53,987 nucleotides of DNA, from the NCBI GenBank assembly GCA_913052585.1, contig CAJXEB010000009.1:1-53987 (forward strand). The letters are read 5' to 3'. The translations under genes and the position numbers were made by a program. Each line of letters begins with the position of its first letter. Position 1 is the first letter of the stretch. The stretch is from an uncultured Flavobacteriaceae bacterium (GTDB lineage: Bacteria; Bacteroidota; Bacteroidia; Flavobacteriales; Flavobacteriaceae). The notes under the pieces were generated by a model, which worked only from the letters and a program-made list of their open reading frames with translations, had not been told where the DNA came from and searched no databases. This document shows, piece by piece, positions 24,676-34,102 of the stretch.

Positions 24676-27174
24676 ATGAAAAAAATAACATCAGTAACCT
24701 TTACTTTATTAGTAAGTATCTCCTTTTTATTAGCTCAACAACCAGATAAACCAACAACATCTGAAATATTTCATAACCTTCAAAAATTAAACTTTTTAGG
24801 ATCTGCTATGTATATCGCAGCACATCCAGATGATGAAAACACTCGAATAATTTCCTTTTTATCAAATGATATTCACGCAAGAACGGCATATTTATCTATG
24901 ACTAGAGGTGATGGTGGTCAGAATTTAGTGGGGCCAGAAATTAGAGAATTATTAGGAGTTATAAGAACTCAAGAACTTATTGCAGCCAGAAAAACTGATG
25001 GAGGACAACAATTTTTCACTAGAGCCAATGATTTTGGATATTCTAAACATCCAGATGAAACTCTTGAAATTTGGAATAAAGAAGAAGTATTAAGCGATGT
25101 AGTTTTAAGTATTAGACGTTTTCAACCAGACATTATTATCAATCGTTTTAACCATAGAAACCCAGGAAGCACTCATGGACATCACACTTCTTCTGCTATG
25201 TTAAGCTTTGAAGCTTTTGATTTGGTTGGAGATGTAAATAAATATCCAGAATCTGCCGAAAAGTATGGTACTTGGCAACCAAAACGATTACTTTTTAATA
25301 CCTCTTGGTGGTTTTATGGATCTAAAGAAAAATTTGAAAAGGCAGATAAGAGTAAATTAGTTGAAGTAGAAACAGGAAATTACTATTCAGACTTAGGACT
25401 ATCTAATGGTGAAATAGCTGCATTGAGCAGAAGTATGCATAAATCACAAGGATTTGGAAATACGGGATCCAGGGGAAGTCAAACCGAATATTTAGAGTTT
25501 CTTAAAGGAGATTTTCCAGATAATAAAGCGAATTTATTTGATGGTATTGATACAACTTGGTCTCGGATTGAAGGTGGAAAAGAAATTGGAGATATACTTT
25601 ATAGCATAGAAGAAAACTTTAATTTTAAGGATCCTTCTCTAATGGTTCCAGAATTACTGAAAGCTTATGAACTACTTCTAAATCTTAAGCAAGGACATTG
25701 GAAAACAGTAAAATTGGAAGAAATAAAACAGCTTATTGGAGATTGTGCTGGACTTTATTTGGAAGCTGTTTCAGATCAACAAAATTCAGTAAAAAAGGGA
25801 GAAATAAAAGTTACGATTGAAGCAATTAATAGATCCAATTTAAAAATTGAACTGGGATCGGTAAATTCAATGTTTATTTCTTTTCCAAATTCATTAAAAC
25901 CTTATCAACTCGAAAAAAATCAAAAAATAGTTATCGAAAGTGTAGAAGGTACTTTTAATTATCAAAATTATAGTACTCCTTACTGGTTAAATGAAAAAGG
26001 GACCATAGGTATGTATCGTGTAGATGATAAGAATAATATAGGCCTTCCTGAAAAGGCGATGGATTTTCCAATTACTTTTCAGTTAACTATTAATGGCAAA
26101 AATTTAAGTTATAATAGAAACTTAGTGTATAAATATAATGACCCCGTAAAAGGAGAAGTATATCAACCATTTGATGTTTTACCTCAAGCAACTGCAAGTA
26201 TACAAGAGAAAGTAATCATCTTTTCAGATAACAATCCAAAACAAATTCCGGTAACAGTAAAAGCAGGAAGAGATAATTTAGATGGAACCGTTTCACTTCA
26301 ATCACCAAAAGGATGGGTAATTTCTCCGGAATCACAATCCTTTTCAGTTTCCAAAAAAGGAGATGATGCAACACTGTTATTTACAGTTACACCACCTAAG
26401 AATCAAAGTGAAGGCAAGCTAAAGCCCATTGTGAAAATTGGAAATCAATCGTTTCAAAAAGAATTATTCACCATAGATTATGATTACATTCCATTGCAAC
26501 AAGTATTAATGGATGCTGAAGCAAAAGTGGTTCATATAAGTATAGAGAAAAAAGGGGAGAATATTGGATATATAAAAGGAGCTGGAGATGCAATTCCAGA
26601 AAGTTTAGCGCAAATTGGATATCAAGTAACTTCTATAAATCCTGCTGAAATAACTTCTAAAAATTTAAGTCAGTTTGATGCGATTGTAGTTGGAATAAGA
26701 GCTTATAATACCGTACCTGAATTAGCTTTTAAACAACCTGAATTTAATAGTTATGTTGAAAACGGCGGTACATTATTACTTCAATACAATACTAGCCATA
26801 GATTAGTTACTAATGAAATTGCTCCATATCAATTAGAACTTTCAAGAGATCGTGTTACAGACGAATTTTCGGAAGTTACTTTATTGACTCCTGACCATCA
26901 AGTATTAAACTATCCAAATAAAATAACAAAGACAGATTTTGAAAATTGGGTACAAGAAAGAGGTCTTTATTTTCCAAATAAATGGGGCAAAGAATTTACA
27001 CCAATTTTAGGAATGAACGATAAAGGCAGTAAAAAAACAAAAGGATCTTTATTGGTTGCATCCTATGGAAAAGGATATTATATTTATACGGGTATAAGTT
27101 TCTTTAGAGAATTACCGGCTGGAGTCTCTGGAGCTTATAGATTATTTGCTAATTTATTATCCATTGGTAAATAA
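24676..27174 (+). CDS. Secreted PIG-L/LmbE-family deacetylase, multidomain
   Basis: 832 residues with a signal peptide (MKKITSVTFTLLVSISFLLA). The LmbE/PIG-L domain occupies about 35-280: AHPDDE near 47-52 gives the zinc-binding His-Asp, and the STHGHHTSSA segment near 175 supplies further zinc His. Such enzymes deacetylate N-acetylglucosamine-type sugars. Beyond it come beta-rich segments and a C-terminal alpha/beta domain (from about 620; YIKGAGD, VVGIRAYNT, QYNTSHRL) that looks like a glutamine-amidotransferase-type fold and may bind sugar. It is far larger than BshB, so it is not the bacillithiol deacetylase. The symporter follows, with one short membrane peptide between. Confidence 0.85.
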   Translation: MKKITSVTFTLLVSISFLLAQQPDKPTTSEIFHNLQKLNFLGSAMYIAAHPDDENTRIISFLSNDIHARTAYLSMTRGDGGQNLVGPEIRELLGVIRTQELIAARKTDGGQQFFTRANDFGYSKHPDETLEIWNKEEVLSDVVLSIRRFQPDIIINRFNHRNPGSTHGHHTSSAMLSFEAFDLVGDVNKYPESAEKYGTWQPKRLLFNTSWWFYGSKEKFEKADKSKLVEVETGNYYSDLGLSNGEIAALSRSMHKSQGFGNTGSRGSQTEYLEFLKGDFPDNKANLFDGIDTTWSRIEGGKEIGDILYSIEENFNFKDPSLMVPELLKAYELLLNLKQGHWKTVKLEEIKQLIGDCAGLYLEAVSDQQNSVKKGEIKVTIEAINRSNLKIELGSVNSMFISFPNSLKPYQLEKNQKIVIESVEGTFNYQNYSTPYWLNEKGTIGMYRVDDKNNIGLPEKAMDFPITFQLTINGKNLSYNRNLVYKYNDPVKGEVYQPFDVLPQATASIQEKVIIFSDNNPKQIPVTVKAGRDNLDGTVSLQSPKGWVISPESQSFSVSKKGDDATLLFTVTPPKNQSEGKLKPIVKIGNQSFQKELFTIDYDYIPLQQVLMDAEAKVVHISIEKKGENIGYIKGAGDAIPESLAQIGYQVTSINPAEITSKNLSQFDAIVVGIRAYNTVPELAFKQPEFNSYVENGGTLLLQYNTSHRLVTNEIAPYQLELSRDRVTDEFSEVTLLTPDHQVLNYPNKITKTDFENWVQERGLYFPNKWGKEFTPILGMNDKGSKKTKGSLLVASYGKGYYIYTGISFFRELPAGVSGAYRLFANLLSIGK

Positions 27175-27203
27175 TTAAAATTCATCTTTTTAAAACGAAC
27201 CTC

Positions 27204-27314
27204 ATGAAAGAAGAAAATTTAAAATTTACTTGGAAAAAAAGGTATACTTGGGTTCTCATTATGAACGCAATTTACATCGTTCTTTTTTATTACTTAATGA
27301 CGAACTTCTCATAA
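27204..27314 (+). CDS. 36-residue single-span membrane peptide
   Basis: ATG-to-TAA frame of 37 codons between the PIG-L gene and the symporter. The first half is hydrophilic and basic (MKEENLKFTWKKRY), followed by one hydrophobic helix of about 20 residues (WVLIMNAIYIVLFYYL). The stop is one base before the symporter ATG. Tight coupling and a single span suggest a small accessory subunit of the symporter, as known for other SSS transporters such as PanF/YhdT or ActP/YjcH; those proteins are larger, so this is an analogy only. It is too short to be sure it is translated. Confidence 0.6.
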   Translation: MKEENLKFTWKKRYTWVLIMNAIYIVLFYYLMTNFS

Positions 27315-27315
27315 T

Positions 27316-28998
27316 ATGCAATTAATTGACTGGATTGTTCTTATCGGAACATTAGCATTTATAGTTCTTTACGGAACTTATAAAACTCGACATAATAAAA
27401 ATGTTACGGATTATTTAAAAGGCGGCAATTCATCAAACTGGTGGACTATTGGTTTAAGTGTAATGGCAACGCAAGCAAGTGCTATCACATTTTTATCTAC
27501 TCCTGGTCAAGCATATCATGATGGAATGGGCTTTGTTCAGTTTTATTTCGGACTTCCTATTGCGATGGTGATTATCAGTATGGTATTTATCCCATTGTAT
27601 CACAAGTTAAAGGTTTTTACTGCTTATGAATATTTAGAGAGTAGATTCGATTTAAAAACAAGGAGTTTAACTGCTATCTTATTTTTAATACAAAGAGGAC
27701 TCGCAGCTGGTATTACCATATTTGCACCCTCAATTATACTATCTGCAGTTTTGGGATGGGATCTGGTTACGCTAAATATTATAATCGGTACTCTTGTTGT
27801 TATATATACGGTAAGTGGTGGCACAAAAGCTGTAAGCATTACTCAAAAACAGCAGATGGGTGTAATTTTTGCTGGAATGTTTATTACTTTTTTAATCATA
27901 TTAAATTATTTACCCCTAGACATATCTTTTACAAAAGCGCTGGAATTGGCTGGTGCAAACGGCAAGCTTGATATATTAGATTTTTCTTTCGATTTTGATA
28001 ATCGATATACTTTTTGGAGTGGTATCATTGGTGGAACTTTTTTAGCACTCTCCTATTTTGGAACAGATCAAAGTCAAGTACAGCGATACTTAAGTGGTAA
28101 ATCGGTAAGAGAAAGCCAAATGGGTTTAATTATGAATGGCCTGTTAAAAATACCTATGCAGTTCTTTATTTTGTTAGTTGGTGTAATGGTATTTGTTTTT
28201 TATCAATTTAATGAATCACCTTTAAACTTTAATCCTGCCGCAATTGAAGATGTTAGAAATTCGGAATATGCTTCAGAGTTTAATCAATTAGAAATTAATA
28301 AAAAAGATTTAGACTTATCTTTAAAAGACAAGCAATTATTATATGCCAATACAGAAAATGAAGTAGAAAAAAAGAATATTTCAAACGAAATTACTTATTT
28401 GAATAATCTTGAGAACGATTTGAGAGAACAAACAAAAAAATTAATTTTAAAAGCGAATCCAGATGCTGAAACAAATGATAAGGATTATGTTTTTATTCAT
28501 TTTATTTTAAACAATTTACCTCGTGGTTTAATAGGTTTATTATTAGCAGTTATTATTAGTGCTGCTATGTCGAGTACCGCTTCAGAGCTAAATGCTTTGG
28601 CTTCTACAACTGCCATAGATTTATATAAACGAAATGTAAGAGTTAGAGATGAAAAGCATTACGTTAGAGCTTCAAAATGGTTTACCTTATTATGGGGTGT
28701 TATAGCAATATCAATAGCCTGTGTTGCAAATTTATTTGATAATTTAATACAATTGGTAAATATTATTGGTTCCATTTTTTATGGAAATGTTTTAGGTGTA
28801 TTCTTGTTAGCATTTTTTATTAAATATGTAACAAGTAATGCTGTTTTTTGGGCAGCAATAATTACACAAGCTATTATTATTTATTTCTGGTATATTGATT
28901 TAATGCCTTATTTATGGTTAAACTTGGTAGGTTGTTTAATTGTAATGTTCATAGCGATAATTCTTCAACCTATTATTGGTAATAAAAAACAACAATAA
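27316..28998 (+). CDS. Sodium:solute symporter (SSS family)
   Basis: 560 residues with about 13 hydrophobic segments and an SSS core (QASAITFLSTPG and YFGTDQSQVQRYLSGKS are conserved elements). It uses the Na+ gradient to import a sugar, vitamin or similar solute. A hydrophilic, coiled-coil-like insertion of about 80 residues (around 305-385, rich in Glu, Lys, Leu) lies between two membrane segments. The gene is coupled to the 36-residue peptide upstream and lies downstream of the secreted PIG-L enzyme. That suggests the deacetylase product, perhaps an amino sugar, is the imported solute. This is inference; no binding residues fix the substrate. Confidence 0.9.
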   Translation: MQLIDWIVLIGTLAFIVLYGTYKTRHNKNVTDYLKGGNSSNWWTIGLSVMATQASAITFLSTPGQAYHDGMGFVQFYFGLPIAMVIISMVFIPLYHKLKVFTAYEYLESRFDLKTRSLTAILFLIQRGLAAGITIFAPSIILSAVLGWDLVTLNIIIGTLVVIYTVSGGTKAVSITQKQQMGVIFAGMFITFLIILNYLPLDISFTKALELAGANGKLDILDFSFDFDNRYTFWSGIIGGTFLALSYFGTDQSQVQRYLSGKSVRESQMGLIMNGLLKIPMQFFILLVGVMVFVFYQFNESPLNFNPAAIEDVRNSEYASEFNQLEINKKDLDLSLKDKQLLYANTENEVEKKNISNEITYLNNLENDLREQTKKLILKANPDAETNDKDYVFIHFILNNLPRGLIGLLLAVIISAAMSSTASELNALASTTAIDLYKRNVRVRDEKHYVRASKWFTLLWGVIAISIACVANLFDNLIQLVNIIGSIFYGNVLGVFLLAFFIKYVTSNAVFWAAIITQAIIIYFWYIDLMPYLWLNLVGCLIVMFIAIILQPIIGNKKQQ

Positions 28999-29076
28999 TT
29001 AATTCAATAAAAGAGAAAGCTAACATCAAGTTATAGTTTAAATCGAATTCATATATTTGAATCATAATCACTAATT

Positions 29077-29523
29077 ATGTTATTAAATATTGCTATCGGG
29101 GTTTTTATAATAGGAATTACTATCTTAATTCACAGTTACGGAACCATATTTTGGGTAAAGCTACTTTCTAATAAATATAAGAATAAACAAAAGCCTTCTT
29201 TAAATAGAAAAACGGTTTGGCTTCTTATATATACAGCCATTTTTTTATTATCATTAAATTTTATAGAAGCAATAATATGGGGATTCGCTTATTATATTTT
29301 ACCAGGAATAACTGAATTTGATACTTTAGAAAAAGCAATTTATTTTTCATTAGTCACTTTTACTACCTTGGGATATGGTGAAATAACAATAAGTTCTACC
29401 AATAGAATATTAGCTGGATTAGAAGCAATGAACGGGGTACTACTTTTGGGATGGACTACGGCAATAATGTTTTCTGTACTACAATTTACTGTAAAAGATA
29501 TAGTTAAGGCTAAAAATAAATAA
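29077..29523 (+). CDS. Two-pore-type potassium channel protein
   Basis: 148 residues with three or four hydrophobic segments. The pore-loop selectivity filter TTLGYGE, near residues 105-111, is preceded by the pore helix KAIYFSLVTF and followed by an inner helix (GLEAMNGVLLLGWTTAIMFSV). This is the minimal Ion_trans_2 layout, probably assembling as a tetramer and passing K+. No cytoplasmic RCK or cyclic-nucleotide domain is fused to it, so gating input is not visible. It ends five bases before the AI-2E remnant. Confidence 0.82.
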   Translation: MLLNIAIGVFIIGITILIHSYGTIFWVKLLSNKYKNKQKPSLNRKTVWLLIYTAIFLLSLNFIEAIIWGFAYYILPGITEFDTLEKAIYFSLVTFTTLGYGEITISSTNRILAGLEAMNGVLLLGWTTAIMFSVLQFTVKDIVKAKNK

Positions 29524-29527
29524 TAAT

Positions 29528-29902
29528 ATGGATACTAAAAACGGTTCTATACCTACTACTGAAGAACAACAAGTAGCAGATACTTCCATATTTTTACAGC
29601 TATTATCCAAATTCCTGTATCTCTAGTAGTTTTGCCGATTATTATTTATGTATTTTATTTTGCAGAAACAACTCCAGCAGTAATTTTTGCTATATATATG
29701 ATGATAATAGCATAACTAGATAATGTATTAAAACCAATGTTATTGAAAAAAGAATTGCTAACGCCTATGATTATAATTTTAATCGGTGCAATTGGTGGTA
29801 TGATTTTTTAAGAAATTCTAGGATTATTTATTGGACCAGTGGTGTAAGCAATAGTTCATAATCTATATACAAGTTGGGTTAATAATAAAGAAGTAGTTTA
29901 GA
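29528..29902 (+). pseudogene. Remains of an AI-2E-family transporter
   Basis: From about 29590 a frame reads AIIQIPVSLVVLPIII, then AETTPAVIFAIYMMIIA, LDNVLKPMLLKKELLTPM, IIILIGAIGGMIF, EILGLFIGPVV and AIVHNLYTSWV. These are the C-terminal membrane segments and the DNvLKP signature of AI-2E (YdiK/PerM-like) transporters. Stops (TAA) interrupt the frame before LDN, after GGMIF and after GPVV. The N-terminal two thirds are missing. A 32-codon frame from ATG 29528 lies in another register and is unassigned. An intact AI-2E-family gene is at 51077-52165, so this is a decayed second member of the family. Confidence 0.85.
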
Positions 29903-29960
29903 TTTAAATACTTAGTCAAAGAAGATATTGTTTGAGTTGGTAAATCTCATATATGGGGAG

Positions 29961-31109
29961 TTAAAAAAGATTAGTTTTTTCAGAAATAGCATTTAAAGCA
30001 TTTTCGTATATCTCTTCATACATTGGTACTATCATTTTTGTTTCAAATCTTTGGGCTATTATTTTAGCTTTCCTTTTAAATGTAAGGAGCATTTCGGGAT
30101 CCTGAAGTATTTTAATTGCATTATCTGACATTTCATCAACATCACCAACATCGCTTAAAAATCCACTTTCTCCTTGTATATTAACTTCAGATAAACCTCC
30201 TGCATTACTTGAAATCACAGGAACCCCACAAGCCATTGCTTCTAAAGCAACCAAACCAAAACTTTCATGTTCAGAAGGAAGTACAAACAAGTCACTAAAA
30301 CATAATATTTTGTCCACTTCATGACTATTACCTACAAAAAGAACTTTTGCAGTAATGCCCTTCTTCTTACATAATTTTTCTAATGATTCTTTTTCTGGTC
30401 CATCTCCTACAATTACTAATTTTGCTGGCATTTTTTGTTGAATGTGATCAAATATCTCTATAACATCATCTACCCGTTTTACTTTCCTGATATTACTGAT
30501 GTGAGTAATAATTTTTTCGTCTTCGGTTGCTATTAATTCACGTTGACAATCTGAAAATGAATTATTATACTTATTGATATCAATAAAATTTGGAATTACG
30601 TGTATTTCTTTTTTAATATCAAATAAACGAAGCGTATCGTCTTTTAAACTTTGAGAAACCGATGTAACTGCATCACTATTGTTAATACTAAAAGTTACAG
30701 CAGGTTTGTAAAATGGATGATTACCAACCAATGTAATATCTGTTCCATGAAGTGTGGTTACCATAGGAATATAAATTCCTTCTTCAGCTAACATTTGTTT
30801 AGCCATATAGCCAGCATAGGCATGTGGTATGGCATAATGCACATGAACCAATTCTATTTCGTGCAGTTTTGCCATATTTACCAATTTACTTGATAAAGCA
30901 AGTTCATAAGGTTGGTAATGAAAAAGAGGATAACTTGGTACTGTTACTTCATGATAATGCATATTACTATGTAATAATTGTAACCGTACTGGTTGTTTAT
31001 AGGTAATAAAATGAATTTCGTGACCTTTTTCAGCCAAAGCAATTCCTAATTCAGTGGCTACAACTCCACTCCCTCCAAATGTTGGATAACAAACAATAGC
31101 AATTTTCAT
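29961..31109 (-). CDS. bshA: N-acetyl-alpha-D-glucosaminyl L-malate synthase BshA
   Basis: 382-residue GT4 glycosyltransferase that starts bacillithiol synthesis by joining UDP-GlcNAc to L-malate. The N-terminal YPTFGGSGVVATELG and HYAIPHAYAGYMAK segments are BshA-specific and give malate and acceptor contacts. HGTDITLVGN and the GT4 signature EHESFGLVALEAMACG (near residues 283-300) hold the UDP-sugar. In this window no BshB or BshC gene is visible. It is the last gene of a minus-strand directon, 40 bases after the NagZ/beta-lactamase gene. Confidence 0.95.
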   Translation of the reverse strand: MKIAIVCYPTFGGSGVVATELGIALAEKGHEIHFITYKQPVRLQLLHSNMHYHEVTVPSYPLFHYQPYELALSSKLVNMAKLHEIELVHVHYAIPHAYAGYMAKQMLAEEGIYIPMVTTLHGTDITLVGNHPFYKPAVTFSINNSDAVTSVSQSLKDDTLRLFDIKKEIHVIPNFIDINKYNNSFSDCQRELIATEDEKIITHISNIRKVKRVDDVIEIFDHIQQKMPAKLVIVGDGPEKESLEKLCKKKGITAKVLFVGNSHEVDKILCFSDLFVLPSEHESFGLVALEAMACGVPVISSNAGGLSEVNIQGESGFLSDVGDVDEMSDNAIKILQDPEMLLTFKRKAKIIAQRFETKMIVPMYEEIYENALNAISEKTNLF

Positions 31110-31149
31110 ATAAATACCCGGTTTATCGGAATTTTAAAATTAATAAATA

Positions 31150-34083
31150 TTAATTTGATTGTTCTATTTTATCTTCAATAGCTTGATATATTAAATATTG
31201 AATATCACTTCTTAAATTATTTTTAATGATTTCCCTATTTGTAGCATCTGGATAAGTTCTATTTGATAAAAATACGTAAATGATATCTTCTTCTGGATCT
31301 GCCCAGGTGAATGTTCCTGTAAATCCACTATGTCCAAAACTATCCATTGAAACACAACCACAAGTTGGTCCAACATCTTCTAATTGAGGTTTGTCGAAAC
31401 CAACTCCTCTCCTTACATCTGTATCACAAAAATTACAAGTATTAAATAAATCAAGAGTTTCTGGTTTTAAATAAGTAATATTTCCATAGCTCCCTTTCCA
31501 AAGATACATTTGCATAATTTTAGCGATGTCATTAGCATTACTAAATATCCCAGCATGTCCACTAACTCCACCTAACATAGCTGCTCCTTGGTCATGAACA
31601 TAACCTTGAATCGTCTGCATTCTAAAATAGTTATCTTCCTCTGTAGGCGGTATTTTATCTAAAGGAAACTTTTCTAAAGGTAAATAGGTAGTGTTATTAG
31701 CTCCTAAAGGTCGATAAAAATGTTGTTGAACCAAATCTTGCATCGGTTTATTATAATACCGTTCTAAATATTCTTTAAGAATATAATATGGTAAATCACT
31801 GTATTTATATTTAAGCTTGGGATATAAATCACTTTCCATGATCCGAACATAAATAGAATCTTTCATATCATTCCGTATAAATAAATCATTGGCTACTTGA
31901 ATGCTGAAATTTGAAGATTTATTTTTTGAATAGTACTTAACATCAGGTTGTTTTAATGTATCTAATGTCTTCGCATAAAATGGTATCCAAGCTTTTATAC
32001 GCGCATAATGAGATAACATTTTTTTAAGTGTTATGCCTTCTTTGTTAGAACCCATATACTCTGGTAATAATTCTGAAATTTTAGTATTTAAATTAATCGT
32101 TCCATTATCTACTAATTCCATTACCATTGGTAAAGTCGCTAATATTTTAGTTAAAGAAGCAACATCGTAAATATCATCTTCTAAAACTTTTATTTTCTTT
32201 TTTTGAGTGTGATATCCAAAAGTTTTATGGTAGATAACTTTCCCTTTTCTTGCTACTAAAACCTGAGCACCAGGCATCATATCTCCATTCAGGCCTGTGA
32301 TTACTAATGAATCTATTTTTTTTAACTTAATTGTACTTATTCCAACACTTTCAGGAGTTCCATATTGCAGCCTATTCTGTTTTCTTGTAAAAAAAGTAGT
32401 ATGCAACGGAAATTTCTTACCAATAGTAACAGGTAGTGAGCCTTTAGCTGTAATAGCACCAAAAATTAGTTGAGCAGAAAGCTCTTGAGATACTTTACTG
32501 TTTTGATAAGACATTATAATGCCATCTATATTTGATGGCACTGTAACGTCTAATAATGCATAAGGCCTTGCAAATACATCTAAGATTACTTTGTTATTCC
32601 TAGCAATTTCGTAGAGTCTTGTCAACTCCAATTCAGTAAACTTATATCCTTTCCAAGGATTTGCATTCGATTTATGAAAACCAATAATGGTAAGATCGTA
32701 TTCTTTTAATTTTTCATTGTATTCATCTAATGTCTTAGCTTTTACCCAATCAACTTTAGCGTATTTTTGTAATTGACTTAAAAAGTGTTCTCCTGAATCA
32801 TCACCAAATTCAACATACGCTATTCTAGTATTCTCTAATTTTTTAATTGGAATAAGTAAACGATCATTTTTTATAACCGTTAAGGCATTTTCCATTGCCT
32901 CTTCATAAAGCATTTTGTCTAATGGAGTATTTAAATCTTCTACTAAATTATTCAAATCTACAGGCTGATAATTACTTAATCCAACCTTATATTTTGCAAA
33001 TAATATTTTCTTAACTGAACGTTCTAAACGAGCTTCATCTATTCTTCCATCATTACAAGCATTCATAATGATTTGGTGTGCTTTTGGAATACTTTCTGAA
33101 ATTAATAACACATCGTTTCCTGCTAAAAATGCAGCTAAATCAATTTCTCCAGGTTCCTTAAAATTGGAGGCTCCTTTCATATTTAATGCATCAGTAAAAA
33201 CCAATCCATTAAATTTCATTTCTTTTTGCAACAAATTAGTAACAATATCTCTGGATAAAGAAGAAGGAAAGTTAGATCTAACTTCTAGTGATGGCACGTT
33301 TAAATGAGCAACCATTACACTACTCAGTCCTCCTTCTATCAATCTTTTGTATGGATATAACTCTATACTATCTAATCGGTTTTTTGAAAAAGAAATAGTT
33401 GGTAAGGTTTTATGTGAATCCTTTTCAGTATTCCCATGTCCAGGAAAATGTTTAGCATTAGCCAATACTCCAGTACTTTGCATTCCGCGCATATATGCCA
33501 ATGCTTTTTCAGTAACATTATCACGGCCTTCTCCAAAAGAACGATTCCCAATTATAGGGTTATTTGGATTGGTATTAATATCGACAACAGGTGAAAAATT
33601 AATGTGCATTCCAATTCTTTTGGTATGCTCACCTATTTGTTTTCCTATTTTGTAAATTATTTCATTATTAGTGATGGCTCCCAATGTCATATTCCAAGGA
33701 TAAGCAAAAGTAGAATCTAGACGCATTGCCAATCCCCATTCTGCATCCATTGCCATTATTAATGGAGTTTTTGAAATATCCTGATAATGATTATTTAGTT
33801 TTGCTTGACGTTTTGGGCCTCCTTTAGAAAATATGATTCCGCCAATATGTTGGTTTTTGATTAAAGAATCAATTTTATCGTTTTTAGATTTAGGATCACT
33901 AGAAAAAACATCCACCATAAATAATTGTCCGACTTTTTCTTCAAGAGTCATCGAATTATAAATACTATCCACCCATATTTTTTGATTTAATTGGTCTTTT
34001 TCAACCAGAAGAGGATATGATTGCTGAGAAATTCCTGAAAAATAAAAGAAAAGAAATAATGAGGTTACAAAAAGATTTTTCAT
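31150..34083 (-). CDS. Fusion of GH3 beta-N-acetylglucosaminidase (NagZ-type) and serine beta-lactamase-fold hydrolase
   Basis: 977 residues with a signal peptide. Residues about 40-370 are a GH3 domain: KHFPGHGNTEKDSH carries the NagZ-type catalytic His/Asp loop, and the nucleophile Asp is in FTDALNMKGAS. A second GH3 domain follows to about 580. The last third is a penicillin-binding/class C beta-lactamase fold with the SxxK motif SLTK and the HSG triad motif in HSGFTG. The Tyr motif is YSD instead of YxN. It probably trims muropeptides in the periplasm, releasing GlcNAc and acting on the peptide side. This fusion is known in Bacteroidota. It follows a conserved unknown by 19 bases. Confidence 0.9.
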   Translation of the reverse strand: MKNLFVTSLFLFFYFSGISQQSYPLLVEKDQLNQKIWVDSIYNSMTLEEKVGQLFMVDVFSSDPKSKNDKIDSLIKNQHIGGIIFSKGGPKRQAKLNNHYQDISKTPLIMAMDAEWGLAMRLDSTFAYPWNMTLGAITNNEIIYKIGKQIGEHTKRIGMHINFSPVVDINTNPNNPIIGNRSFGEGRDNVTEKALAYMRGMQSTGVLANAKHFPGHGNTEKDSHKTLPTISFSKNRLDSIELYPYKRLIEGGLSSVMVAHLNVPSLEVRSNFPSSLSRDIVTNLLQKEMKFNGLVFTDALNMKGASNFKEPGEIDLAAFLAGNDVLLISESIPKAHQIIMNACNDGRIDEARLERSVKKILFAKYKVGLSNYQPVDLNNLVEDLNTPLDKMLYEEAMENALTVIKNDRLLIPIKKLENTRIAYVEFGDDSGEHFLSQLQKYAKVDWVKAKTLDEYNEKLKEYDLTIIGFHKSNANPWKGYKFTELELTRLYEIARNNKVILDVFARPYALLDVTVPSNIDGIIMSYQNSKVSQELSAQLIFGAITAKGSLPVTIGKKFPLHTTFFTRKQNRLQYGTPESVGISTIKLKKIDSLVITGLNGDMMPGAQVLVARKGKVIYHKTFGYHTQKKKIKVLEDDIYDVASLTKILATLPMVMELVDNGTINLNTKISELLPEYMGSNKEGITLKKMLSHYARIKAWIPFYAKTLDTLKQPDVKYYSKNKSSNFSIQVANDLFIRNDMKDSIYVRIMESDLYPKLKYKYSDLPYYILKEYLERYYNKPMQDLVQQHFYRPLGANNTTYLPLEKFPLDKIPPTEEDNYFRMQTIQGYVHDQGAAMLGGVSGHAGIFSNANDIAKIMQMYLWKGSYGNITYLKPETLDLFNTCNFCDTDVRRGVGFDKPQLEDVGPTCGCVSMDSFGHSGFTGTFTWADPEEDIIYVFLSNRTYPDATNREIIKNNLRSDIQYLIYQAIEDKIEQSN

Positions 34084-34102
34084 AAAAAAAAGATTACAAA
34101 AA

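Noticed and set aside
24676-27174. Bacillithiol deacetylase BshB
   Set aside because: The protein is secreted and three times longer than BshB, and it is not linked to bshA.
29528-29626. 32-codon frame before the AI-2E remnant as a real peptide
   Set aside because: No homology, no promoter, and it overlaps the remnant in another frame.
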